Assembly: GCF_015690355.1 (NCBI RefSeq)
Contig: NZ_JADPRT010000026.1
Coordinates: forward strand, 1 to 64,000
Length of the DNA: 64,000 nucleotides
From: Streptacidiphilus fuscans
GTDB taxonomy: Bacteria > Actinomycetota > Actinomycetes > Streptomycetales > Streptomycetaceae
Reading direction: 5' to 3'
A program made the position numbers and the translations under genes. Of the stretch, positions 45,259 through 53,178 are shown piece by piece; the stretch's first letter is position 1; each line of letters opens with the position of its first letter. The notes beneath the pieces are model-generated. The model saw only the letters and a program-made list of their open reading frames with translations. It searched no databases and had not been told where the DNA came from.

Positions 45259-46806
45259 TCAGCAGGCGCAGCCCTTGGTCTCCGCCGTCGGGAGCGGCGC
45301 GGGCGCGCCGATCGTCGGGAGGCCCAGCATCACGCCGGCCGGCCTCGCCGCCTCCGCGGGAGCGGCCTGGCGGCGCTCCCAGGCGTCGCCCGCGCGCGTA
45401 CGGCGGACCGCCAGTGCCGGGCCCTCCGCCAGGAGGTGGTGCGGGGCGGCGTACGTGATCTCGACCGTGACCATGTCGCCGGGACGGACCCGCTCCTCGG
45501 GACTCCCGCTGTGCTGGTCGTTCGTCCCTCGCAGGCTCGGGACGAAGTGCACGAGCCGGTTGTCGGGCGCGCGTCCGGACAGGCGCGCGGTGGCCTCGTC
45601 CTTGCGGCCCTCGCCCTCGGCGACGAGCACCTCCACAACCCGGCCGACCTGCTTCTTGTTCTCCTCCCAGGAGATCTGCTCCTGCAGCTCGACCAGCCGC
45701 TCGTAGCGGGCCTGGACGACCGCCTTGGGGATCTGGTTCTCCATCTCCGCCGCCGGCGTGCCCGGGCGCTTGGAGTACTGGAAGGTGAAGGCCTGCGCGA
45801 AGCGCGCCTGGCGGACGACCTCCAGCGTCTGCTCGAAATCCTCCTCGGTCTCGCCCGGGAAGCCGACGATGATGTCGGTGGTGATCGCCGCGTCCGGCAT
45901 GGCGGCCCGGACCCGCTCGATGATGCCGAGGTACCGTTCCTGCCGGTACGAGCGGCGCATCGCGCGCAGCACGTCGTCGGAGCCGGACTGCAGCGGCATG
46001 TGCAGCTGGTGCATCACGTTCGGGGTCTCGGCCATGGCCGCGATCACGTCGTCGGTGAAGTCCTTGGGGTGCGGGGAGGTGAACCGGACCCGCTCCAGGC
46101 CCTCGATCTCGCCGCAGGCACGCAGCAGCTTGCCGAACGCCTGCCGGTCGCCGATGTCGGAGCCGTAGGCGTTGACGTTCTGGCCGAGCAGGGTGACCTC
46201 GACGACGCCCTCGTTCACCAGCGCCTCGACCTCGCCGAGGATCTCGCCGCTGCGGCGGTCCTTCTCCTTGCCGCGCAGGGCCGGGACGATGCAGAAGGTG
46301 CAGGTGTTGTTGCAGCCGACCGAGATCGAGACCCACGCGGCGTAGGCGGACTCACGGCGGGTGGGCAGCGTGGAGGGGAAGACCTCCAGCGACTCCAGGA
46401 TCTCGACCTGGGCCTCCTCCTGGACCCGCGCGCGCTCCAGCAGCGCGGGGAGGTGACCGATGTTGTGGGTGCCGAAGACCACGTCGACCCAGGGGGCCTT
46501 CTTGACGATGGTCTCCCGGTCCTTCTGCGCCAGGCAGCCGCCGACGGCGATCTGCATGCCCGGACGCACCGCCTTCACCGAGGCCAGCCGGCCCAGGTTG
46601 CCGTAGAGCCGGTTGTCCGCGTTCTCGCGCACGGCACAGGTGTTGAACACGACCACGTCCGCGTCGCCGCCGTCGGCGGCCCGGACGTAACCGGCGTCCT
46701 CCAGCAGACCGGAGAGACGCTCGGAGTCGTGGACGTTCATCTGGCACCCGTAGGTGCGGATGTCGTACGTCTTGGAAGTGTCAGCGGAAGTTTCTGCGGT
46801 ACCCAC
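45259..46806 (-). CDS. miaB: tRNA-2-methylthio-N6-dimethylallyladenosine synthase MiaB
   Basis: 515 residues. A radical-SAM enzyme that adds the methylthio group to i6A37 of tRNA. The N-terminal cluster Cys are in YGCQMN, NTCAVRE and GGCLAQ; the radical-SAM cluster is CNNTCTFCIVP; a TRAM domain ends the protein, followed by a 60-residue Ala/Pro-rich tail ending CAC. GTG 46806 is chosen because TACCCT lies seven bases upstream and no ribosome binding site is present. Confidence 0.95.
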   Translation of the reverse strand: MGTAETSADTSKTYDIRTYGCQMNVHDSERLSGLLEDAGYVRAADGGDADVVVFNTCAVRENADNRLYGNLGRLASVKAVRPGMQIAVGGCLAQKDRETIVKKAPWVDVVFGTHNIGHLPALLERARVQEEAQVEILESLEVFPSTLPTRRESAYAAWVSISVGCNNTCTFCIVPALRGKEKDRRSGEILGEVEALVNEGVVEVTLLGQNVNAYGSDIGDRQAFGKLLRACGEIEGLERVRFTSPHPKDFTDDVIAAMAETPNVMHQLHMPLQSGSDDVLRAMRRSYRQERYLGIIERVRAAMPDAAITTDIIVGFPGETEEDFEQTLEVVRQARFAQAFTFQYSKRPGTPAAEMENQIPKAVVQARYERLVELQEQISWEENKKQVGRVVEVLVAEGEGRKDEATARLSGRAPDNRLVHFVPSLRGTNDQHSGSPEERVRPGDMVTVEITYAAPHHLLAEGPALAVRRTRAGDAWERRQAAPAEAARPAGVMLGLPTIGAPAPLPTAETKGCAC

Positions 46807-46813
46807 GCACCCA

Positions 46814-46819
46814 AGGGTA
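46814..46819 (-). promoter_or_regulatory. -10 element of miaB (leaderless)
   Basis: TACCCT on the minus strand, seven bases before GTG 46806. Confidence 0.5.
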
Positions 46820-46970
46820 CGGGCAGTGGAAACCCTCCAGATCCGCGCCGGGTCGGGCTCGGATCCGTCCACGTCCGACCGAGAACGGAGGGCTCCGGTC
46901 CGGTGGCGGAGCGCGTCCGAGGCGCGAACAGACCCTTGGCCCGGGAGCGCGCGGCTGGCAGGATCCCGGC

Positions 46971-47969
46971 ATGTCCCGGACCCTGCTGCGCCGACTGCGC
47001 CTCCCGCTCGCCGTGGTGGTCGTCTGCGCGGTCGGCCTCGGCCTGTGGCTGGGGACCAGCGGCGGACCCGGGTATCCGACCGGCACGTTCCGGATGGCGA
47101 CCGGCTCGCAGTCCGGCGTCTACGCGCTCTACGGCACGCTGCTCGACTCCGCCGTCCACTCGGAGCTGCCCGGCGTGGACCTGAAGCTGGACCCGACCGC
47201 GGGAGGGCCGGACAACCTGTCCCGGATCATCTCCGGCCAGGACGACTTCGGCATCGCCACGGCGGACGCGGTCTCCAACTACTCGGGCCCCGGCAAGTCG
47301 CAGCTCCGCGCGCTGGGCGAACTCTACGACGACTACGTGCAGTTGGTCGTCCCGACCGACTCGCCGATCCGATCGGTGGCCCAGCTGCGCGGCCATCGCG
47401 TCGGGACCGGTCAGGCGGACAGCGGCGTCGAGCTGATCGCCCGCCGGGTCCTCACCGTCACCGGGCTCACCCCCGGACGCGACCTGACCGCCGTGCCGCT
47501 CGGCATCGAGGACGCGCCCGCCGCACTGGAGGCGCACCGGATCGACGCCTTCTTCTGGTCCGGCGGCCTGCCGACCGGCGGCGTCACGCAGCTGATGCGG
47601 CAGGACCACGTCCGTCTGGTGCCGCTGGGCGGCCTGGCCGCGCAGATGGACCAGCTCGCGCAGAAGCAGGACGGGGGCACGGACGACATCCAGATCTACC
47701 GCACCTCGACCATCCCGGCCTCGGCCTATCCGGGCAGTCTGCCGGACAAACCGGTCTCCACCCTGGCGGTGGCCAACCTGATGGTCACCCGGGCCGACGT
47801 GCCCGACGCGCTGGTGGAGAGGATGACCGAAGTGATCATGAACAGCCGCGACAGCATCGGCCAACAGGTCCACGCCGCACAGCTGGTGGACATCCGCTCG
47901 GCCATCTACACCGACCCGTTGCCGCTGGCGGAGGGCGCCCGCCGGTACTACGTCTCGGTCAAGCCCTGA
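46971..47969 (+). CDS. TAXI-family TRAP-type solute-binding protein
   Basis: 332 residues. An N-terminal membrane or signal segment (LPLAVVVVCAVGLGLWLGT) follows RRLR. The Cys is preceded by Val, so it is a poor lipobox and the protein may stay anchored. The binding domain has the TAXI hallmarks FRMATGSQSGVYALYG, DNLSRIISGQDDFGIATADA and DAFFWSGGLPTGGVTQL. TAXI proteins normally feed a TRAP permease, but none is nearby. The neighbouring two-component system raises the possibility of a sensing role. ATG lies just after GGCAGGAT. Confidence 0.88.
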   Translation: MSRTLLRRLRLPLAVVVVCAVGLGLWLGTSGGPGYPTGTFRMATGSQSGVYALYGTLLDSAVHSELPGVDLKLDPTAGGPDNLSRIISGQDDFGIATADAVSNYSGPGKSQLRALGELYDDYVQLVVPTDSPIRSVAQLRGHRVGTGQADSGVELIARRVLTVTGLTPGRDLTAVPLGIEDAPAALEAHRIDAFFWSGGLPTGGVTQLMRQDHVRLVPLGGLAAQMDQLAQKQDGGTDDIQIYRTSTIPASAYPGSLPDKPVSTLAVANLMVTRADVPDALVERMTEVIMNSRDSIGQQVHAAQLVDIRSAIYTDPLPLAEGARRYYVSVKP

Positions 47970-47983
47970 GCCTTCGGTTGTCC

Positions 47984-48016
47984 GCAGTTCCGGAGTTCCG
48001 GAGTTCGGCAGTTCCG
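47984..48016. repeat. Short direct repeats between convergent genes
   Basis: GCAGTTCC, GGAGTTCC, GGAGTTCG, GCAGTTCC: four 8-base units in tandem between the TAXI and MerR stop codons. Confidence 0.6.
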
Positions 48017-48021
48017 CCGCG

Positions 48022-48903
48022 TCACAGCTCCCGGGCGAGTGCCTCGCCGAGAGCGGAGGGCAGGAACTTGACGGAGGCCTCCAGCAGGAGGGTCGCCTCG
48101 CTGCGCATCGCGCGGGCCAGTTCGGCGTCGACGGCTGCCTGGGCGAGCGGGCGCAGCCGGTGGACGGCCTCGGCAGCACGGGCCGCGTCCGCGTCGCTGA
48201 GCGGAGTCGGGCCGAGGTAGCGGGAGAAGACCTCGACCGCGCTGAACTGCACGAAACGGCGGGCGACATGGCGAATGTCGCGGCGCAGCTCCTCCAGGTG
48301 CGCGATGCTCGCTGCCAGCGGCACCCCGAGGTCGTAGAGCTGGGCCGCGACCTCCAGTTCGGCCGGGCTCGGCACGCGGTAGGCCTCGACGGGACATCTC
48401 TCGGCGTCGGCCTCAGCGTCGTCCGCACGCCCGCCGTGGTCCGCGTCCACGTCCGACTCCGCCGCTGCTTCCCGCTCCAACACGCCCAGGCGGAGGGCCG
48501 CGGCTATCGCCTCCGGGTCCTCGACGCCGCCGAAGCGGGCGCGCAGCTCGGCGCGGGTGATCCGGCCGGGCTTCTCGTCGCTCCAGGGCGCGGTCACCTC
48601 CGCCACCAGGCCGAGCACGCCGCCGAGGCCGCTGCCGTCCTCCCACGCGTCGAGGAGTTCCTTGATCCCGGCCAGGGTGTGGCCGCGGTCGAGCAGCCCG
48701 GCGATCAACTGCAGCCGCTCCAGGTGCGAGGCGTCGTAGACGTTCGCCCGGCCGCGGCGGTCGGCGCGCGGCAGCAGGCCGCGGTCCTGGTACGCGCGGA
48801 CGTTGCGGACGGTGGTGCCGGCTGCCTGGGCCAGGTCGTCGATCAGGTACTCGTCGCGGGGCCGCGTCCGGGGCGCCGTGCCCATGGCGTCCATGGTGTC
48901 CAT
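48022..48903 (-). CDS. MerR-family transcriptional regulator
   Basis: 293 residues. The N-terminal winged helix reads YLIDDLAQAAGTTVRNVRAYQDRGLLPRADRRGRANVYDASHLERLQLI, a clear MerR DNA-binding domain. The remaining 200 residues are helical with an acidic low-complexity segment (ESDVDADHGGRADDAEADAE) and no recognisable metal-binding Cys cluster, so the effector is unknown. ATG 48903 is preferred over GTG 48918 because GGAGGA lies seven bases before it. Confidence 0.88.
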   Translation of the reverse strand: MDTMDAMGTAPRTRPRDEYLIDDLAQAAGTTVRNVRAYQDRGLLPRADRRGRANVYDASHLERLQLIAGLLDRGHTLAGIKELLDAWEDGSGLGGVLGLVAEVTAPWSDEKPGRITRAELRARFGGVEDPEAIAAALRLGVLEREAAAESDVDADHGGRADDAEADAERCPVEAYRVPSPAELEVAAQLYDLGVPLAASIAHLEELRRDIRHVARRFVQFSAVEVFSRYLGPTPLSDADAARAAEAVHRLRPLAQAAVDAELARAMRSEATLLLEASVKFLPSALGEALAREL

Positions 48904-48963
48904 GGCGTCGTCCTCCACAGTGCCCGCAGCCTCTCTCCGGTGAGCCCCGGTGGTGAGCCGAGC

Positions 48964-49755
48964 TCAGCTCGCGCGCGCTTCCTTCACGTGATCCACGCGC
49001 TTGACCGACGGGATGCTACCCACCCGAACCTTGTCGACGAATTCGGCCACCCACTCCGCGACCTGCGCGGGCCGGGTGAGCGGCAGCCGGTCGCCCGCGT
49101 CGACCGTGCGGCGGTGCAGCACCGGGGTCCACCGGTCGATGTCCTGGTAGAGCCGCGAGGAGAGGTACGGGTCGTGTTCGGGCAGGACCACCTGCACCGG
49201 GACGTGCGCGAGGCGCTGCTCCAGGGGCTTCGGCGCACACGAGTACAGGCTCGCGCGGTAGAGCCAGGCCCCCTGTTCGGCGAGGGCCCACAGGTTGGCG
49301 GGCGTGGGGTGCCGCAGCCGGTCGCGGGCCCAGAGCGCGGCGTGGTCCAGGCAGGGACCGGAGATGCTGGTGAAGGAGGCCAGTCCGCCCTGGAGCCGGG
49401 GCGAGGTGACGAACTCCCAGCCCTGCGCCGAGCCCCAGCCGTGGCCGACCAGGTGGACCGGTCCGTAGGGGGCGAGTTCGTCGAGGACGGTGAGGAAGTC
49501 CTCCTCCAGCCGCGCGAGTGCGTAGTGACGGCGTCTCGGCGGCGGCGCGGAGGAGCGACCGGCGCCCCGGGTGTCGTAGGCGACGACGTGGTAGTCGGCG
49601 GCGAGCCGCGCCATGACCGGTTCCCAGACCTCACGGCAGTCGGGGTACCCGTGCAGGAACCAGAGGGTCGGTCGGACCGGATCGCCCGCCTCGACGACGG
49701 CCAGCTCCACGCCGTCGTCGGTGACGACGCGATGCTCCCGGGCGCCTTGGATCAT
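48964..49755 (-). CDS. Alpha/beta hydrolase fold protein (EphD-like) lacking catalytic residues
   Basis: 263 residues resembling the epoxide-hydrolase domain of EphD. The oxyanion motif LWFLHGYPD, YDTRGAGRS and the acid region VVLPEHDPYL are kept. The nucleophile elbow reads VGHGWGSAQGW, with Gly106 (GGC at 49438-49440) in place of the usual Asp. The usual catalytic His segment (AGHW-type) reads VDAGDRLPLTRP, so the base is also missing. It is probably a pseudoenzyme. ATG 49755 follows AGGAGG; the open frame to 49851 lacks similarity. Lies between a MerR gene and a sensor kinase. Confidence 0.85.
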   Translation of the reverse strand: MIQGAREHRVVTDDGVELAVVEAGDPVRPTLWFLHGYPDCREVWEPVMARLAADYHVVAYDTRGAGRSSAPPPRRRHYALARLEEDFLTVLDELAPYGPVHLVGHGWGSAQGWEFVTSPRLQGGLASFTSISGPCLDHAALWARDRLRHPTPANLWALAEQGAWLYRASLYSCAPKPLEQRLAHVPVQVVLPEHDPYLSSRLYQDIDRWTPVLHRRTVDAGDRLPLTRPAQVAEWVAEFVDKVRVGSIPSVKRVDHVKEARAS

Positions 49756-49855
49756 GACCCTCCTCGTACGGGGCGGCGAGGCACGTTCCCAGCGATCATT
49801 CTCAGCGGTCAATGTGTCAGTGCTTGGTGGCGCGGTCAATGCTCCTGACAAACGA

Positions 49856-51307
49856 TCACCGACCAGGACCGGCCTCCGCGCCGGGGAGGCTCAGCGTGAC
49901 GGTCAGGCCGCGCGGGTGGTGCGGTTCAAAACCCAACACGCCGCCGTTGGCGGACAGCAGGGCGCGGGCGATCGAGAGGCCGAGGCCGGAGCCGTCGACG
50001 TTCTGGTGCCGTGGGCTGCGCCAGAACCGGTCGCCGATCCGGGCGAGCTCCTCCTCGTCCAGGCCCGGCCCGGAGTCGCTGACCCGCACCACCACCGCGC
50101 CGCACGCCGAGTCGGTCGCCGAGTCGGTCACTGAGTCGGTCGCGGCGACCTCGACGCGGACCGCCTGGCCGGGCGGCGTGAACTTGAGCGCGTTGTCCAG
50201 TACCGCGTCCAGCGCGCTGCCCAGGCCGACCGGTTCGGCCAGCGCGGCCAGCGGCGCGGGCGGGGGCGTCCACTCCAGCCGCACGCCACGCTCGTGCGCC
50301 AGCGCGAGCCAGCCCTCCACGCGCTCGGCCACCAGGGCGGCGACGTCCGTCGGTGCGACGACCGGGCCCGCGTTCTCGGCGCGGGCCAGTCCCAGCAGGT
50401 CGTCCAGCACCTGGGCCAGCCGGCGGCCCTCGACGCGGACCCCGGTGAGCTCGGCCTCGTGCCCCTCGGGGAGCTCCATGCCGAGCGCCTCGACCCGGAG
50501 CATCAGCGCGGCCAGCGGGTTGCGCAGCTGGTGCGAGGCGTCGGCGACGAAGGCCCGCTGTTGATCGAGCACCTCCTCGACGTGGTCCGCCATCTCGTTG
50601 AACGCCCGTGCCAGCCGCCGCAGTTCGGGCGGCCCTCCGGCGGGCGCGACGCGGGAGGCGAGACGCCCTGTGGCGATGTCGTGGGTGACCGTGTCCAGGT
50701 CGTGCACCGGTCGCAGCACCCAGCGGGTCAGCGCCACGGCCGCGCCGACCGCGAAGAGGATGGCCAGCGCCTCCCCGCCGATCAGCCAGAGCCAGCCGGA
50801 GAGGATCCGCGACCGCAGCGCGTCCGTCGGCGACTCGGTGACGATCACCGCGACCACGTCGCCGTCCCAGACCACCGGTGAGGCGATGACGAGTTGGTCA
50901 CCCGCTCCCTCCCAGGGCCACGCCTGGGCCGGGTCGTGACTGCGGCGGCCGTCCAGTGCCTCGCGGAACGGGTCGGCGGAGAGCCCGGTGGCGGCGTTCT
51001 GCCAGGTGGTCGGATAGGCGTGCACGGCACGCCCGTTGAGGTCGAAGACCCCGGCCGCGATGCCGTAGACGTCGTGGTAGCGCCGCAGCTCCGCGTCGAG
51101 TTCGCGCTGCTGCTCGTCCGCGGTCGGACTGGCGGCCTGGCCGAAGGGGTTCTGGGCCAGCGCGGCGAAACGGGCGGCGTCGTCGATCCGGTCGACCACC
51201 ACCACTTGCTGCTCGCCCTGCGCCTCGCTGGCCGCGAGCGGCACGCCGAGTGCGGTCAGCACCGCGACGAGCAGCGCGAGCAGGATGCCGAGCAGGCGGG
51301 TACGCAT
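49856..51307 (-). CDS. Sensor histidine kinase
   Basis: 483 residues. Membrane helix at residues 5-26, an extracytoplasmic sensing domain of about 150 residues, a second helix (WLWLIGGEALAILFAVGAAVALTRWVL), a HAMP linker, the phosphorylated His in FVADASHQLRNPLAAL, and a HATPase domain with DNALKF, DSGPGL and GSGLGLSIA. A short TDSVTDSATDSA repeat is inserted in the ATPase domain. It follows its response regulator by 15 bases. The signal is unknown. Confidence 0.93.
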   Translation of the reverse strand: MRTRLLGILLALLVAVLTALGVPLAASEAQGEQQVVVVDRIDDAARFAALAQNPFGQAASPTADEQQRELDAELRRYHDVYGIAAGVFDLNGRAVHAYPTTWQNAATGLSADPFREALDGRRSHDPAQAWPWEGAGDQLVIASPVVWDGDVVAVIVTESPTDALRSRILSGWLWLIGGEALAILFAVGAAVALTRWVLRPVHDLDTVTHDIATGRLASRVAPAGGPPELRRLARAFNEMADHVEEVLDQQRAFVADASHQLRNPLAALMLRVEALGMELPEGHEAELTGVRVEGRRLAQVLDDLLGLARAENAGPVVAPTDVAALVAERVEGWLALAHERGVRLEWTPPPAPLAALAEPVGLGSALDAVLDNALKFTPPGQAVRVEVAATDSVTDSATDSACGAVVVRVSDSGPGLDEEELARIGDRFWRSPRHQNVDGSGLGLSIARALLSANGGVLGFEPHHPRGLTVTLSLPGAEAGPGR

Positions 51308-51322
51308 GGAGCGGCTGCCGCC

Positions 51323-52051
51323 TCAGTCCTGGACGAGGTGCGTGGGCACCGCCAGCTTGTAGCCGATGCCGCGCACCGTCTCGATCAGTCCGGGCAGGCC
51401 GAGCTTGCGCCGCAGCGACGCGACGTGGACCTCGAGCGACCGGGCGGTGCCGTCCCAACTGCTGTGCCACACCTCGCTGATGATCTGCTCGCGGCGGAAG
51501 ACGACGCCGGGGCTCTGGGCGAGCAGCGTCAGCAGCTCGTACTCCTTGCGGGTGAGCGCGACGTCCTCGCCGCGCACCACCGCGCGCCGCGCCGCCTGAT
51601 CCAGCTCCAGGCCGAAGGCCCGGCTGAGCATCGCGACCGGGTCCTCGGCCGGGGACTGCGACGTCGCGGCCCCCGGACGGGAGGCGCTGTCGCGCCGCGC
51701 CACGGCGTGGATCCGGGCGAGCAGCTCGCCCATGTCGTAGGGCTTGACGATGTAGTCGTCGGCGCCGATGTTCAGGCCGTGGATCCGGTCCCTGACCTCC
51801 GACCGGGCCGTCACCATGATCACCGGGATGCCGACGCGCCGCCGGATCTGGTCGCAGACCTCGAAGCCGTCGCGGTCGGGCAGGCCGAGGTCCAGCAGCA
51901 CCACCCGGAACTGGGGACGACCGTCCGGCACCAGCGCGTCCAGCGCCTCGTTGCCCGAACGGGCGTGGCGCACCTCAAAACCGTGTTTGCCGAGCACCGT
52001 GACCAGTGCGGCGGCCACGTGCTCGTCGTCCTCGACGAGAAGCAGGCGCAT
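51323..52051 (-). CDS. OmpR-family response regulator
   Basis: 242 residues. The receiver domain has the acidic pair EDDEH, the phosphorylated Asp in VVLLDLGLPDRDG, Thr in MVTARS and Lys in IVKPYD. A winged-helix output domain ends the protein (TARSLEVHVASLRRKLG... VRGIGYKL). ATG 52051 is chosen because GGAGGATC lies upstream. First gene of the two-gene operon with the sensor kinase. Confidence 0.94.
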   Translation of the reverse strand: MRLLLVEDDEHVAAALVTVLGKHGFEVRHARSGNEALDALVPDGRPQFRVVLLDLGLPDRDGFEVCDQIRRRVGIPVIMVTARSEVRDRIHGLNIGADDYIVKPYDMGELLARIHAVARRDSASRPGAATSQSPAEDPVAMLSRAFGLELDQAARRAVVRGEDVALTRKEYELLTLLAQSPGVVFRREQIISEVWHSSWDGTARSLEVHVASLRRKLGLPGLIETVRGIGYKLAVPTHLVQD

Positions 52052-52093
52052 CGGTCGATCCTCCGGATTCCGGTTGTGGTCCATTTCTCATAC

Positions 52094-52109
52094 GCGTCCC
52101 GTGAGACGC
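52094..52109. promoter_or_regulatory. Inverted repeat upstream of the response regulator
   Basis: GCGTC, six bases, GACGC, about 45 bases before the regulator start; a candidate autoregulatory site. The remainder of the 376-base divergent gap (52052-52427) contains the promoter at 52313 and no further gene. Confidence 0.3.
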
Positions 52110-52312
52110 ATCCACTCCCAGATGGCGTCCCCGGGTCAAGGGGCAGAGGCGGACGCGCGGAGACCGTTACCGAGCTGCGATGATCACGCCGCACCGGGGC
52201 CGGGGCCGTGACGCACGCCGGGGTCGGGGCAGAACAGGGGCAGGTGGGGGCCGGGCGGGCTCAAGATCCTCAAATCCCCCTCAGAAGTGCACAGACAGTC
52301 CTCCGGGCACCG

Positions 52313-52318
52313 TAGAGT
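52313..52318 (+). promoter_or_regulatory. -10 element upstream of the ABC ATPase remnant
   Basis: TAGAGT about 110 bases before the ATG at 52428. No clear -35 at the optimal distance. Confidence 0.35.
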
Positions 52319-52427
52319 CGACCTGTCGGTCCGTACCCGGACGAGCCGGACACCGCCGACATCCTTCCCGCAGCACGGCAGCACCGCTCGACTGCACCGC
52401 CTGGAACACCGAAGGAGTCGGTCGACG

Positions 52428-53063
52428 ATGACCCCCGCCGCACCGCAGCAGCCCGCGCTGCTGAGCGTGCGAGGCGTCAGCAAGCGCCACGGCATCGTCC
52501 AGTCCCTGGACGCGGTCGACCTGGAACTCCAGCGGGGAGAGGTGGTCGCGCTGGTCGGCCCGCCCGGCGCCGGGAAGACCACCCTGTGCCGGGCCCTCCA
52601 CGGGACCGAATCCGTCGACTGCGGGGAGATCCTGCTGGACGGCGCTCCACTGACTACGCACGGGCGGGCGCGCCGTGCGGTCCAGGCGGACGTCGGGCTG
52701 GTGCCCTGCCCCGACGCACCGGAGCACGGCCCGCGCGTGCCGCGGCGCCGGAGTCCGGTGCTGCGCCGCACCGTGCTCGGCGAGCTGACCCGGGCGCAGG
52801 CACTCGACCCCAAGGTGCTGCTGGTCGACGAGCCGCCCGCGGCCCTGCACGACCTGACCAGGGAACTCACCCGCGAGCTGGCGAACGACGGTCTGGCCGT
52901 GCTGATCGTCACCGAGGAGCCGGACCTCGCCCACGACACCGCCGACCGCGTCCTCTTCATGAACGCCGGGCGCATCGTCGAGTCCGCTCCTCCGGCCGAG
53001 TTCTTCTCGGCCCCGCGCACCTCCCGCGCCCGTGACTTCGTCTCCCGGCTGCTGCGTCGCTGA
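52428..53063 (+). CDS. Truncated ABC-type ATPase (amino-acid uptake group), probably degenerate
   Basis: 211 residues, about 30 shorter than amino-acid ABC ATPases. Walker A (GPPGAGKTTLCRAL) and Walker B (VLLVDEPPAAL) are present. The Q-loop region is shortened and the LSGGQ signature is absent, replaced by PRRRSPVLRRTVLGELTRAQAL; the switch His position reads VTEEPD. ATG 52428 has AAGGAG upstream. No permease or binding-protein gene accompanies it. From memory the glutamate importer genes lie near this position in S. coelicolor, so this may be a decayed or repurposed relative. Confidence 0.7.
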   Translation: MTPAAPQQPALLSVRGVSKRHGIVQSLDAVDLELQRGEVVALVGPPGAGKTTLCRALHGTESVDCGEILLDGAPLTTHGRARRAVQADVGLVPCPDAPEHGPRVPRRRSPVLRRTVLGELTRAQALDPKVLLVDEPPAALHDLTRELTRELANDGLAVLIVTEEPDLAHDTADRVLFMNAGRIVESAPPAEFFSAPRTSRARDFVSRLLRR

Positions 53064-53178
53064 GGGGCCCTGCGGACGGGTGAAGGATTCGAACATGATC
53101 GCGCATGCGTGTGAAGTGAACCGGCGTACGCCCAACGCTGCTTGACGGGGTAGTAGCTGATCTGGTGCATTTCCTTCT

